From Corallium rubrum (taxonomy: Eukaryota > Cnidaria > Anthozoa > Scleralcyonacea > Coralliidae), in NCBI GenBank assembly GCA_964035015.1, contig OZ036004.1:11032076-11096075 (forward strand): a stretch of DNA of 64,000 nt, given 5' to 3'. How positions within the stretch are numbered: the stretch's first letter is position 1; each line of letters starts with the position of its first letter. Below the pieces are notes generated by a model that saw only the letters and a program-made list of their open reading frames with translations, made no database searches and had not been told where the DNA came from. Made by a program: the position numbers and the translations under genes. Positions 17,430-27,930 of the stretch are shown piece after piece.

Positions 17430-17730
17430 TAGGAACTGTGGGTAATACTTGATACTGATATCAATGGGCCACACGGCGAATTTAATTTTTAATATTATCG
17501 ACCCTCCAAGGTCAAAAAAAAATAATCTTTTTTCTTAATTTTTTTTTTCTAAGACTTTAAAAACGAATTAACTTTTATATTATGTTTTAATATGAATAAC
17601 AAAATAAAAATAAGAATAATTTTTTAAAATTAAAAACAAAAGTAACTTTAAAATTTAGAATAAAACTAAGATTATATTTATGAAATGAAATTCGATTGTA
17701 ATAATGTATTGATATCGATGGGCCACCATA
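17430..17730 (-). repeat. Right terminal inverted repeat, 301 bp
   Basis: Reverse complement of the left TIR with only scattered substitutions and small A/T length changes. It contains the same inner and outer ggcccat(c/t)gatatca motifs. The kinase ATG lies 61 bp inside it. Confidence 0.92.
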
Positions 17731-17736
17731 CTTGAC

Positions 17737-18959
17737 TATTCATTTGTGTTTTAAAAAAAGGGTAAAGAAAATTACAAAGAGGTAAATTCAGAATATGTTA
17801 CAATATTGACAAGGAAGCCATGCTGATGCACAAATTACCTACCTTATCTTTTTGGTAGTATGCTTATAATTTTAACTTTTGTGTCGTACTCTCGGACCAG
17901 TCCAAATATTTCAGTGTTTTCCTGCTCTTTTTCCAAGGTCGAGCTCGGCCATTGCACATGCACAAAACATTTGGCATCGGTGTCGCTGAAACCTAGACTT
18001 GGCCTACCACAGAGTTAGCCCAAGTAATACAAGACAGAAAATGTACTAGTACCCAGTCCTCAGAATGAATGGGTCAATTCCTTTTTGTCGCTAAAAATAT
18101 TATTGGCAGAAGGTTGACAATTCTAAAACATATTGGCCATATTGGTGTCTTCATTGTCATGACCTGTAAGAAAGTTTAGACCGAATCTCCTGGTGGGTCA
18201 CAGTGTTAAAAGAACTTGGACATACATTTGTCGAACAGCGGCTGGAAAGATTTTGCAGGCCTTCTCAGGCTCTCTATCACCTCTAGGGCCTAGTCTTGCT
18301 GTTCATAATGGGATCAGTCCCCATTTTGTTTACAGGATCTGTCAGGCCCTCTCAAAAGTGTGACCTGTCCATGATGCAACGAGGGCCTGCAGAGGAGGCA
18401 GTGTTCACCCTAGGGCATGTGGTCATTTTTGACAAGATGTATTTCCTAACTAATTTAACAACTCCTTAACACCTTTCTTCTTTATTTTATTAAAGTGTTT
18501 TCACCCTAGGGCATGTGGTCATTTTTGACAAGTTTTATTTCCTAACTAATTTAGCAACTTCCTTAACACCTTTAGAGAACTTATATCACACTAGTTTTGA
18601 CTAAAACTGTTTTATATCCAAACTTCAACATAAAGGCTTAGTAAAGGTGTACATTGGTTCAATTATGCAATACGTGACGGTATCTCCTATAACAACTTTT
18701 CTGATCATTCAAGACGAAGTTTTCACACAAATTAACCTAAACTTGATTTCTGCTTGGCCAACATTCCAACCTCGCTCAATTTTGAACATCTGTATATACG
18801 TCTGTACAGGTTTTACTCTATTTGAATTTGGAAAATTGATAGCTACAATTCTTGCTGGATCTTATAGAACATGGTAGCTAATTGGTTAGGAACCACCATG
18901 GGAACCCTATGCTTGTTAGGTCACCATCTTGGGTTTGAGAACTACTCTGCTCTATACTA
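17737..18959. other. No recognised gene; contains a direct duplication
   Basis: No coding feature is supported. A unit starting ttcaccctagggcatgtggt occurs twice (about 18405-18477 and 18498-18572), about 90% alike, an old duplication. Confidence 0.6.
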
Positions 18960-19019
18960 ATGATTTGTTAGTAACTAGACATCTCCTCTTTCATCACTTT
19001 TTCTTCTCACAACACGTCT

Positions 19020-19540
19020 CGCACCCGTTCAAGTAAGGACAACTTGCTTCAAGTCAACCATTGCAGGACGTCTCTCTATAGGAACTCTTTTTTCAACCGA
19101 ATTGTCCTTCTCTGGAACAATCTCTCCCACCATTCGTAATAGTTCATCCGTTTCCTCCTTCAAACACAGACTAACTGTTTATTACTCTTCTCAGTACTAC
19201 ACTCATCTTTCGATGTAAACATAATGCGCACTTGGAAAACCTTCTGTTCCAAATGCCGCTCTTTCAACTTAAGCTGTTGTTCCTAATTCGTCATGTCTTC
19301 TGTAAACTGTATATTTGTTCTCGTCTTTATTTTATTTTATTGTATGTTATGTTTGTTTTCATTAAGGTCGGTCTTCACATGGGACTACTCATGTCCTGTT
19401 GACCTTATCTTCAACCATATCTTTAGTTATTCAAAGTTTTTTTCCTCTAATTTGATAGTTTTAATTCTTTCGCATTTATGTATGGTTGTAAAGTTAATAA
19501 ATAAATAAATAAATAAATAAATAAAAATAAATAAATAAAC
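19020..19540 (+). pseudogene. 3' end of an L2/CR1-like LINE, 5'-truncated, with (AAAT)n tail
   Basis: Frame fragments read RTRSSKDNLLQVNHCRTSLY and then RNSFFNRIVLLWNNL, the conserved C-terminal end of L2/CR1-type reverse transcriptase ORFs. Stops and frameshifts follow (SSVSSFKHRLTVYY appears in the next frame). The copy ends in an (AAAT)n tail at 19496-19540. It is dead and truncated. Confidence 0.82.
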
Positions 19541-20149
19541 TAAAACAATCATCGAAGGTGGAGTTTAAACTTCCTATCAGTATCATTCACCTTGACTTGA
19601 GTAAGATCCGTCCGACCTGACGTCTGCAGGGCAGGACGTTCTTTGGGTTGGGCGAAAAGGGGAAGTGAAACAGCATCGCATTTTAACTATAAAAAAATTC
19701 GCCTTCGACTATTATCCCTGCGGTTTGCCACGCGCTACTTTTGGCCTCCGTTCTCTTTCAGGCAAGCCACGATCCGCTAAAACAATCGAGAAAACTAGAA
19801 CTAAACTTGGCAGTGACCTTTAATATTTTAATCTTGTGGCTGTATACTTTCCGGAAATCCTAATAAGATACTTTCCTGGGAAAATATATGCACGCATGCA
19901 AATTAGAGGGGTTAACGGGTTTAATGCAAATTCCTGAATGCACTTACAACGTTCCCCCTGGCAGGTTCGTTTTTCGTTTTGAACTACGCATTTGATTGGT
20001 AACAAAAAAATTACATATAATGTATACACGCGATACTGAAAGATCAATATATGTACGACAGTAAACATGATAACGTTAGATCTATTTATATCTTTACGAA
20101 AATTACTTTTACAAAGGTGTGAAAAAGTAGCCATGCCGCCATTGGCAAT

Positions 20150-20234
20150 CCGGTTTGCTTGACTTTAACTTCACACCTTTGGGAAGCACGGGTGACCTGT
20201 GCTGTTACGTGCTGCCTCTCACCGCTGTGCCACG
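20150..20234 (-). mobile_element. Possible tRNA-derived SINE head
   Basis: The reverse complement reads ggccgtggcacagcggtgag, which fits a pol III A box. The following cagcacaggtcacccgtgc is a poor B box. Probably a decayed SINE fragment. Confidence 0.4.
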
Positions 20235-20284
20235 GCCGCCCACTTTCCCGTCAAATGTTTTTGCTGACATAAGCATTTTTAAAA

Positions 20285-20994
20285 ATATATAATCGCATTT
20301 AATTCGTCGCCGCATTTAATGCGACCAATTTATCCGACGGAAATGCAACGTCTAAACTGATTTTATTCGACGCGACGCATTTAATTCGACGCTGTCGAAT
20401 TATGCGACGAGCTGTGTCGCATAATTCGACGGAAATGCGACGTTGATTTAGACGTCGCATAAAATGCAGTCGAATAAAATGCATAAATTAGTATAATCAC
20501 TTTTTCCATCCTACAATATCCCTCAATACCCAACAATTTTACAGTTCGTGGGCCCCACGAAGATCATTTTCAACATGGCGTACTCGTTTGTATCGTTCAG
20601 AATGTTTTGTGACGGACGAAAACAATTAGTATGAAGTTGGGTGGCAATAAAGGGTTACTTGTTAAAGGTATTGGAGTTTTCAGCTGAAGAAAACTGTCGA
20701 ACTAGCCGAAAGCAACACATTAATCGAGTTTTAAGAATGAGAGAGCTTTACGCGAAAGCTTATACATTCCAATTCCACTAACGACAAACATGCGACCAAC
20801 GCCAAGGTTTAACGACACATGTTGAAACACAGAGAGTATCTGAAGGTCTTTTTTGCGTTTTAGCTTTTTGGTATACTCACTTTTGCAACACACTAAATTC
20901 GACGTCTAAACCGAAATGTGTCACTTCTGTCGTATAATCTTCCCATTAAATTCGACGAATTAAATGCGACGGAACTTCGACGTCTAAACCAGGC
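20285..20994. mobile_element. PIF/Harbinger-like remnant with gcatttaattcgac subterminal repeats
   Basis: The right end reads gacgtctaaaccaggcc followed by taa, a Harbinger-type terminus and target. The 5' part carries many direct and inverted copies of cgcatttaattcg/cgacg. The left terminus is not found, so the copy is truncated or decayed. It resembles the subterminal structure of 13172-15713. Confidence 0.6.
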
Positions 20995-21369
20995 CTAAGT
21001 GATAGTTAAAATATGAGCGGCCGATCTTTATGGGAATTTACAATGGCGAGCCGAAACTTACTTATCAAATTGTAAGTGTAAATGATGAACACTTTGTTTA
21101 AGAGTCGTAGGAAAGGTTAAATAAGATCATTTTAACTCAGAAAAAGCTGAATTTGAGCCACTAGTACCTATTAAATTTGAAAAAACATTGATGTTTTACT
21201 AATCAATGTTTTATCCGTATTTAAAAATGCTGATTAAACATTAATTTCTTTTGAATTTTCGTCATGAATTATTAATAAATTTGATAAAAATATATAAAAA
21301 TTAGCCTCCTCCGCAGGCAACTCTGTAGGGATTTTAAGAAAATACAACGACTACGGCAACGTGTTTGCA

Positions 21370-21450
21370 CAATAGAAGTTTATGTCAAATACAAAGAGCT
21401 TTTGCAAATGATGGTCCCAAGAGTAATTTTCATGCCGTCGTGGCTCTGTT
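21370..21450. repeat. Dispersed repeat, inverted copy near 26330-26410
   Basis: The words gtcaaatacaaag, tttgcaaatgatggtcccaag and gtggctctgttga recur in inverted order at 26330-26410. Confidence 0.65.
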
Positions 21451-21510
21451 GACAACGTATAAAAAGCATTTTTACGTTCTAAAGACAACGCGAGTCACTA
21501 CAGAAGCCTC

Positions 21511-21696
21511 AAGCTGGATTTCCATTCAGTGCATTTTGTCGCACGATCGACTTTTCTCGATCGCTTTCTTTTGAAATGTGTGTATTCAACCAAAGCTAAT
21601 GAAATGCGTTCCGCTTGACAACCCACAATTCAAAAGAAAGCGATCGAGAAAAGTCGATCGCGCGACAAAATGCACTGAATGGAAATCCAGCTTTAG
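21511..21696. repeat. Foldback MITE with about 65-bp arms
   Basis: The arms read aagctggatttccattcagt and inward through ctcgatcgctttcttttgaa, with a spacer of about 60 bp. Ends are near aaagctgg. There is no coding capacity. Confidence 0.85.
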
Positions 21697-21885
21697 AAAA
21701 GCTTAACCTTACTCTCGCGACTAACATAGATTGAACAAGTATTTTTCTTTAAGAATTTAAGAACAAAACGAGTCCGTGCGATTGTCTATCTTGAAATTTG
21801 AATGTATAAATACACCACCATTTTCTACCACTGTTAAACTTTCTACCGTAGCCGTAGTCCGTTGTCTGAATTTTAAAGTCCCTTG

Positions 21886-22080
21886 TGTCTTCCCAGACGG
21901 CGGACTTTCAACTGTTCAGGGCAATATTTTGGCTGGGAATTTGAGATGCTTGCTATTTAATTTCGCCGAGCAGTACCCGGAGCCTGCGTTCCTCCGGGAA
22001 CTGCTCGGCAAAATTGAATAGCAAGCATCTCGGCCAAAATATTGCCCTGAACAGTTGAAAGTCCGCTGTTTGGGAAGACA
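21886..22080. repeat. Foldback element, about 195 bp, near-complete hairpin
   Basis: The arms begin tgtcttcccagacggcggac and continue through gaacagttgaaagtcc and atgcttgctatt to a small central loop (ggagcctgcgttcctcc). Confidence 0.88.
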
Positions 22081-22470
22081 AAGAGTTTCCTGCGGAGGTG
22101 GCTATAAAAATAGCGTTTTTATTGCAATAAGGTGCTGCAATCTTGAAAATGAAGTCCAGAATGAGAGTTGTCAAGGAATACCTAGTTAAGCACCGAGTTT
22201 TACTTTATCGTTGCCTCACCGCGTAACATGGTTAATTTATTCATACTCGCCGCACTGAAATTTGATACACACTTTAATAACGATGTGGTTTATAGGTGAT
22301 TGCGGTGATGCGGTCTTTTCGGCAGTTCGATGGCATGAGATGGCTTCATCTTGCGGCAGTAGAAAACCTTAAATTATCGTGAATTTTCTCTTTAGATGCC
22401 TGAATATCACCGTTGTATTACCGATTAATTTTTCGGAAATTCCTCTCAGGACTCTCCGAAAATGCCCTTC

Positions 22471-22760
22471 TGGGGCATGCTCCCTCAGAGACCCCTCTAG
22501 CAATCTTCGCGAAGGCCGCTCCACTTCTTCAGAGCTTCCGCCGGGCCTGAGCCCAGTTGGACGGGGTTAGTACTTGGATGGGTGACCGTCTGGGAATAAC
22601 CCCGTTCTAGGGTTTTTCGCAGGGTTCTGCGGTTTTCCTCCCTCCGTAAAACAACACTTGGGTCTTAGCTTATGTCGTGCACTTATAACATGAGCCTCTG
22701 GCTTGGATGATTGGGCGACCACATCCCTGTGCTTACGACGTTAAATAAATCATTACTCTT
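22471..22760 (+). mobile_element. 5S-rRNA-derived SINE, full-length-like copy
   Basis: The 5S-like promoter region ggttagtacttggatgggtg followed by accgtctgggaataaccccg lies near 22565-22605. The body includes gggtttttcgcagggttctg and ends with gttaaataaatcattac. This is the plus-strand copy of the family at 3.4, 33.2, 45.5 and 61.9 kb. Confidence 0.87.
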
Positions 22761-23062
22761 TACCCCCCAGGCGTTCGTGAGATGAAATGGCGGCAAAGCG
22801 AGAAGGTTGCGTGGAGATCACGTGACGGTATTGACCCTTTCATGCATGACTTTCCGAGACGTTCTCCCCATTCATTTTTTTTTTTTTTTGTCGCGCGATC
22901 GATGTTTTGAGATTGCTTTTCTAATAACGCATGCCCATTACCAACCTAGCTCATATCTGTCGAAAATTGTCGAAGCACGTGGTCGCAAGAAACGTAGAAA
23001 TGCTTTCTACTTTTCCTGAATCGCGCTTACGGTCATCAAATTGAAATCTCTCGTGGCTCTCG

Positions 23063-23570
23063 TGATTGCGTAGTGTTGAGACACAATGAGGTAATTTTTT
23101 CTTTATACTGAACACTTTCGTGGCAACAATGTCTAAATATGATCGAAATATAGTAAGGTTAGATATACTGCTGGAACAGAGAACGTAGGAGTCTAACGTT
23201 TCGAGCGAAGGCCCTTCGTCAGAGAGTTTCTCTCTGACGAAGGGCGCTCGAAACGTTAGACTCCTATACGTTCTCTGTTTCGACAGTTTATCTAAACTTA
23301 CTATGTTTCGATTGTTGTTTCTACACTGCCTACGCAGCACTGACCACGCTACGTTTATTACTCTTAAAATATGATCGTTCATCGTTGTGATATCGGTAAA
23401 AGCAACAATTCTCGGACGTATAAGGATAGATTCATGACAAATGTATCCTTATACATAGCGTTATTACTTTTACTAATATTACTGTCTTATTACAACGTTC
23501 AGTTTAGACATTGATGCCACGAAAGAATTTATGAAAATTTTCCGCATTGTGTCTCCACACTAAGCAATTA
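23063..23570. mobile_element. Inverted-repeat element containing a hammerhead-like pair
   Basis: The outer arms (gattgcgtagtgttgagaca and its inverted counterpart ending near 23570) enclose inner arms (actatatttcgat/actatgtttcgat) and a central palindrome with two hammerhead-like cores. The module ctacactgcctacgcagcac at 23314-23337 recurs near other hammerhead-like loci. Confidence 0.7.
23185..23266. ncRNA. Inverted pair of variant hammerhead-ribozyme-like motifs
   Basis: The minus-strand copy has core CTGACGA, stem II GGGC-cttc-GCTC, then GAAAC and a self-complementary ACGT. The plus-strand copy (CTGACGA at 23234-23240, GAAAC at 23250-23254) has lost the stem II loop. GAGT..CT before the plus core can pair with AGACTC after it (stem I). 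An extra base lies between the core and stem II, so activity is uncertain. Confidence 0.55.
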
Positions 23571-23811
23571 CCTTTTTAATTGCCAGCTTGTTACCCTGGA
23601 TAGACCACAATGCATTGCGAATTCAACCGCTTTTGGTGAAAAGGTCAACTAAAGTTGTTTCACAATAACAATGCAAGTGAAAGGCTGAAAGCGTTGATAA
23701 ATGTTTTCTTCTCTGTAGTTTGAAGTAAAACATTCCGTCATACCTAGGTAAAAAAATAGATTAACTCTTAATCCAGCTATATCAGTCTATATAATCGGCT
23801 TTTGAACAGCC

Positions 23812-24019
23812 CAGCCTAGGTCCGAGGGTGGGTCAACTTCCGACCGCAAGCCCGCGAAAGTCGTCGCCGACCTATGATTTAGATGCATGTTAAGTAAGAG
23901 AATAAAAGCACTGCTTTTCTGCATTGTTCTTTATTACTTAACATGCTGCTGCACTTCCCGTTTTAACATGCATCTAAATCACAAATCGCCGACGATCGGC
24001 GACATATGAGAACCAGGCT
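23812..24019. mobile_element. Harbinger-type MITE (family A) with eroded left end
   Basis: Shares the interior gatttagatgcatgttaagt and right end gagaaccaggct + taa with the complete copy at 60351-60524. The left part is diverged. Confidence 0.75.
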
Positions 24020-24022
24020 TAA

Positions 24023-24148
24023 AGCCAGTTTTCCACTAGGCGATTTTTTTCGCGCGAAGCGACTTTCTTTTGTTCGAATTCAATAGAATTCTGATTAGAC
24101 AAAAGAATAAGTCGCTTCGCGCGAAAGTTGCCCAGTGGAAAACCGGCT
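24023..24148. mobile_element. Harbinger-type MITE (family B), 126 bp
   Basis: The ends AGCC(A/G)GTTTTCCACT with inner arms cgcgcgaagcgact form a hairpin. TAA lies on both sides (24020-24022 and 24149-24151). The left TAA is also the right target copy of family A at 24019, so the two elements are abutted. Confidence 0.87.
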
Positions 24149-24324
24149 TAACTGAGCATTCGAGAGATTATGTATATTACTTCCGTCGTCAGGACATTTT
24201 AAAATTTTCCGCTATTTCTTTCGAGTTTTTTTATTAAGAGCTTTTAGAATGTTTTGTTTTCTTTTGAGGCATTTTTGATTTCACCACCTTAAATACAGTA
24301 CTGAAAGACATGCACACCAGTTGC

Positions 24325-24478
24325 TACGTAATATATCATACACGAGGAGGAGTGTTTCATCAGGATATCCAAACACTGAGACGTTTGTTGAAAACCGAGG
24401 CGAAGCCGAGGTTTTTGAACAAACTTCGAAGTGTTTGGATATTCTGATGAAACACTCCTCCGAGTGTATGATATAGCA
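24325..24478. repeat. Foldback element with gagtgtttcatca arms
   Basis: The arms run atcatacac through ggagtgtttcatcaggatat to ccaaacact and are repeated inverted. The centre holds gaggcgaagccgaggttttt. Confidence 0.87.
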
Positions 24479-24750
24479 TCTCAAACAAATCAGTATTTTA
24501 AGAGAAAATCGGGTAAAAGTTTGCTTAATTTATGTAATTTCTTCCTCCGATATCCAAACCACCGACACGGTACTGATTTTCTTTGTGTTTTCCTCATGAA
24601 TTATTAATGAGTTTGAGATAGTATATATAACCTCCACTCAGCAGTACCGTTTATGCAAACTTGTTCATGGGAGAAAAATATGTATTTTTGGCATAATGAA
24701 GCAATAATTTAATAACAGCGTTTGAGTACAATGACTCAACCGTGTTATTT

Positions 24751-25221
24751 AAAGTGCCCCTAACCTCGAAATTTTTTATTGTCTTATTTGGAAGAACTTT
24801 TGAAATGATAAAGTAACTTCTTTGGAAGATTTTCGCTTTTTCGCTTTGTTTTTGAGATATTTCATTTTGTTTGATACGCAAATGTCTGGAATTACGTCAC
24901 ACATGCATAATGACTTATCGAAGAAGTTTGTGTATCTCTTTCATTCTCGAACGAAATTTTTTAAAATCGAGAAGTTTGGTGTTGTGGGAGAAACACGCAC
25001 ACATGTTATTCATACTTTAGTGCTTTTATTTGATGAACGCAAAGGTATATGACATTCTCTGATAAGTCATTATGCATGTGTGACGTAATTCCAGACATTT
25101 GCATATCAAACAAAATGAAATCTCTCAAAAACAAAGCGAAAATCTTCCAAAGAAGTTAGTTTATCATTTTCAAAAGTTCTTCCAAATAAAACAATAAAAA
25201 ATTTCGATTTAGGGGCACTTT
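24751..25221. mobile_element. 471-bp MITE with about 165-bp TIRs
   Basis: The ends AAAGTGCCCCTAA and TTAGGGGCACTTT continue as long inverted arms to the central cataatgacttatc. No transposase. The target duplication is unclear. Confidence 0.87.
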
Positions 25222-25250
25222 AAATTTAATAAGCGAAAAACAAAAAAAAA

Positions 25251-25353
25251 TTGTGCACAGGTGGGACCATCTCAACCTAAAATTACAGCTCATTATATAA
25301 CAAAGGCACTTTGAAGTTTGCCGAGTTTCCAGACCATTTTTCAATTGACTATG
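25251..25353. mobile_element. Half copy of the P-like MITE family
   Basis: Matches the right end of the elements at 38151-38449 and 61970-62267 (agctcattat, ctttgaagtttgccgagttt) and ends in gactatg at 25353. The left half is missing. Confidence 0.8.
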
Positions 25354-25445
25354 TGATCATACTTAGATTCTGTTTAGTGTTTAATACATGCGTGCATAAG
25401 TACATGCGTGCATGGAAACTTAGCTAGTCTGGACTATGGACTTAA

Positions 25446-25513
25446 GGCCGATTTAAAAAGACAGAGAAAAATTTCGCTTCGCGCGCAAATTTCCGCCTAG
25501 TGGAAAACCGGCT
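25446..25513. mobile_element. Diverged family-B MITE fragment
   Basis: Contains ttcgcttcgcgcgcaaattt and the end ctagtggaaaaccggct followed by taa, like 24023-24148. Confidence 0.7.
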
Positions 25514-25599
25514 TAAGTGGTCCCAAAACTTCGATCTTCAGTTCGGTCGAGTAGCCGGTGTGAACTGAATCTTGGGCCGTACTCATGAAAACGATATAC

Positions 25600-25679
25600 A
25601 GTAAAAACCCCACATCCTACCTAAACTGGTTGCCCAAAGTCAGTCCGACCTGAATTCAGGTAGGCCTCATGTAAACCAG
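25600..25679. mobile_element. Left end of a pogo-like MITE
   Basis: TA followed by cagtaaaaaccccacatcct resembles the left end of the element at 237-896. Its right end is not recognised. Confidence 0.5.
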
Positions 25680-26299
25680 CAAGGGCGGATACAGGGTGGG
25701 TGACTCACCCCCCTTCCCTGTCCCGACCAATACAGGATTATACAGCGATATACCAGCAGCTGTTTATACAAATCGCAACAGTCACTCGTGTGTAAAACGT
25801 GCATAAATTATATTGTATAACAATGCTTATTGATACCGGCCGTACCTATGGCTTCCCCTTTGCAATAAGATTGGACATCATGATACGCTAATATCTTGTA
25901 AATTTGAAACCCCAGTTTTAAAACAGTAAGAGTCACGATTATATAGACGTATTGTATACAATCTCAATCTGAAATCTGAACATACATAGTATTTTTGGAA
26001 CATAAATTTATAAAACATATCCCCTACATGATGTATGCCTTGTAGGTAATGGTGTACTCATATATTTGGGTATTTTGTTTGGTAATTTATATCCTTCAAA
26101 ACTCTTTCAAACCCCCTCAAAATGCAGGAAATGCTATTTCAGAGACTACAATTCAAAATTTTAGTAAGTGTTAAGTATAGTCTGTTTTACCGCCCCCCCC
26201 CCCCCCTCCCCCCAGGCGCCCTTGTTAAATATTCTGAAAGAAACAACTGCATGAGCACCTTATAGTCACCCCCTTGCAAAAATCCTGTATCCACCACTG
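25680..26299. mobile_element. hAT-like inverted-repeat element
   Basis: The ends CAAGGGCGGATACAGG and CCTGTATCCACCACTG are inverted repeats with CA..TG termini, as in Ac-type hAT ends. Flanking 8-mers do not match, so the target duplication is lost. A poly-C run lies at about 26193-26215. Confidence 0.6.
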
Positions 26300-26329
26300 A
26301 CCGGGACCTCTTAAAATTTGTTTTTCTGC

Positions 26330-26410
26330 CTTCTCAACAGAGCCACGAGGGGGTTAAGTTTACTCTTGGGACCTGCATTTGAAAACCTCTGAGACTTTGT
26401 ATTTGACATA
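26330..26410. repeat. Inverted copy of the repeat at 21370-21450
   Basis: tcaacagagccacgaggggg, cttgggacctgcatttg and actttgtatttgaca correspond to the 21.4-kb copy in reverse. Confidence 0.65.
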
Positions 26411-26536
26411 CAATTTTATTGTTTAAACAATATTGACTTAGTCGTAATCGTTGTGTTTTCCTTAAAGTTAAAGTCCCTAAGATTCTTTAAGTCCCCAAAT
26501 ATATTCTCATCTGCGATCACTTAGAGCCAGCATCCA

Positions 26537-26776
26537 TCACCAAGCAGCCACTTGCTTCGGGATCAAAATGAAAAGCAAAAAGCCATTAAGATCTTGGAGC
26601 ACTTGAAAACCCACATAAGCCTTTTCTTGTTTTGTTTCCCCTGGTTTGTACAAATAACGCCGCACACATATGTTTATGCCTGAGCCAAAGTAAACATTTT
26701 GTCCCAGGCTCGAGTCATATATACTGTCTATATACTGACCATAGATTTTATTCAATTCGATAGGATACCGAGTGTT
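26537..26776 (-). CDS. Small unassigned ORF, possibly a decayed gene piece
   Basis: An open frame of about 80 residues. The segment INICVRRYLYKPGE followed by TKQEKAYVGFQVLQDL has a faint likeness to PC4/SUB1-type single-strand DNA-binding domains (I.VR.Y...GE..P.K.G). The match is too weak to name. It is bounded by mobile elements and no splice partner was found. Confidence 0.2.
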   Translation of the reverse strand, partial: NTRYPIELNKIYGQYIDSIYDSSLGQNVYFGSGINICVRRYLYKPGETKQEKAYVGFQVLQDLNGFLLFILIPKQVAAW

Positions 26777-27187
26777 GGTGAGGAAAGCCACAAGTGAAGT
26801 TAAAATATTAAGGTAAGGCTTGAAATATTAAGGTAAGATAGCTTTAACAAGTAGTGTTGGTAGATCACGTTGCTTGCCATTTTGTGAAAACCGTCTTGAT
26901 TGAGAGGTGTTTCTCGAAGTTTCGCGAGTTCGAATATCAATTGCTCTGCATGGCCAATTTGAGACTAGGCATGCTACCCTAAGAATATTATTTCGACAGA
27001 GTCGAAGCATTGCACGCGACCTCACAAAGTTATCGTGAGAATCTCATGCATTTAGTATCCCAAAGCCAAATGTGGGTGTTTACTGCATGAATGCCGCTCG
27101 AATCGACGTTCTTTGGTTACTTTCGTCTTTGACAGTGTCGGGCTAGCCTGTTTATACATTAACTGGGCTGATTTGTTTGGTTAAAAG

Positions 27188-27930
27188 TAGTGCTGTGCGC
27201 CGTAGCGCCGGAGGCCAGAGCTCTGCCGGAGCTCCGGCGTTTTTTGGTCAGCCGGAGTTCTCCCAGCTCCGGCTGGAAATTCAGAATGTTAAGAAATGCA
27301 GCTCATAAACCACATAAAGGGTCACTGCTGACAACACTGACAGATATTGTGAGTGAGTGCATGGGGAGCGCAAGTGGAACTGTTGAACGGCAACCAGGCA
27401 CCTTAACACCAGGGCAAGAACTCACTGCCTACCTGCCTGAACCAGTGATACCAGTCAGATCGCGTCTAGCTCTCTCATATCTTTCTTGTCCACCGCCTCT
27501 GTTACTTCTGAACGAGTCTTGTCGTTGACGGGGAACATCGTCTCAAAGAAGCGTTGCGCACTCCTTCCAGGCAACATTGGTCGCTTAGGGTTCATTAAAT
27601 TTAATTATAAAAAGTTTTAAAAACCCTTGGCAATTTACACTTTGTATTTTATTATTTGTAGTAGTGTAACTTTATTCGGTTCTATAAAGTTTTCATCATT
27701 CCTGACATTGCTAGTTGTCGCATTGCGTTTGCTTGAGTCGCTTGACAGTTTCGCGGCTTTCACCGGGAAAAGACCCTGGAGACAAAGTTGATCCGAATAA
27801 TATTCGGTTGGACTTTATCCCCAGTTGTGAACCAACTTACCAAAGAAGCCGGAGCCGGATATTTGAGCTGTAAAGCAGCCGGAGCCGGAGCTGGAGCCGG
27901 AGCTGAAAAACCGGAGTTTGCACAGCACTA
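27188..27930. mobile_element. hAT element, internally deleted, 8-bp target duplication
   Basis: The ends TAGTGCTGTGC and GCACAGCACTA have the identical 8-bp target GTTAAAAG on both sides (27180-27187 and 27931-27938). Subterminal ccggagctccgg-type repeats lie at both ends. It contains a hAT transposase remnant. It has split an older repeat that also holds 28026-28466. Confidence 0.93.
27352..27620 (+). pseudogene. hAT transposase C-terminal (hATC) remnant
   Basis: Frame one reads ELTAYLPEPVIPV then LALSYLSCPP. After a frameshift near 27495 the other frame reads SVTSERVLSLTGNIVSKKRC, ending near 27620 with GFIKFNYKKF. This is the hATC dimerisation end (PP.SV.SERVFS..GNIVS.KR). The stretch that usually holds DPL.WW is missing, so an internal deletion precedes the frameshift. 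Confidence 0.85.

Larger units (their letters stand above)
11203..17730. mobile_element. Complete IS3EU-like DNA transposon carrying transposase and alpha-kinase
   Basis: A 6528-bp element. It has a perfect 6-bp target duplication CTTGAC (11197-11202 and 17731-17736) and 301-bp terminal inverted repeats starting TATGGTGGCCCATCGATATC. It carries two convergent genes, a DDE transposase (plus strand) and an alpha-kinase (minus strand). A 2542-bp PIF/Harbinger-like element (13172-15713) sits between them, so the element proper is about 4.0 kb. The 6-bp duplication, TAY-type ends and IS3/rve-like transposase match what I recall of the IS3EU superfamily. Both genes are uninterrupted and the TIRs differ at only a handful of positions, so the insertion is young. 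Confidence 0.9.

Noticed and set aside
17370..17474. Upstream extension of the alpha-kinase into the TIR
   Set aside because: The frame is open but begins with GTG; the first ATG is at 17369.
22549..22605. 5S rRNA gene
   Set aside because: Only part of the 5S sequence is present and it continues into a SINE body shared with other copies.
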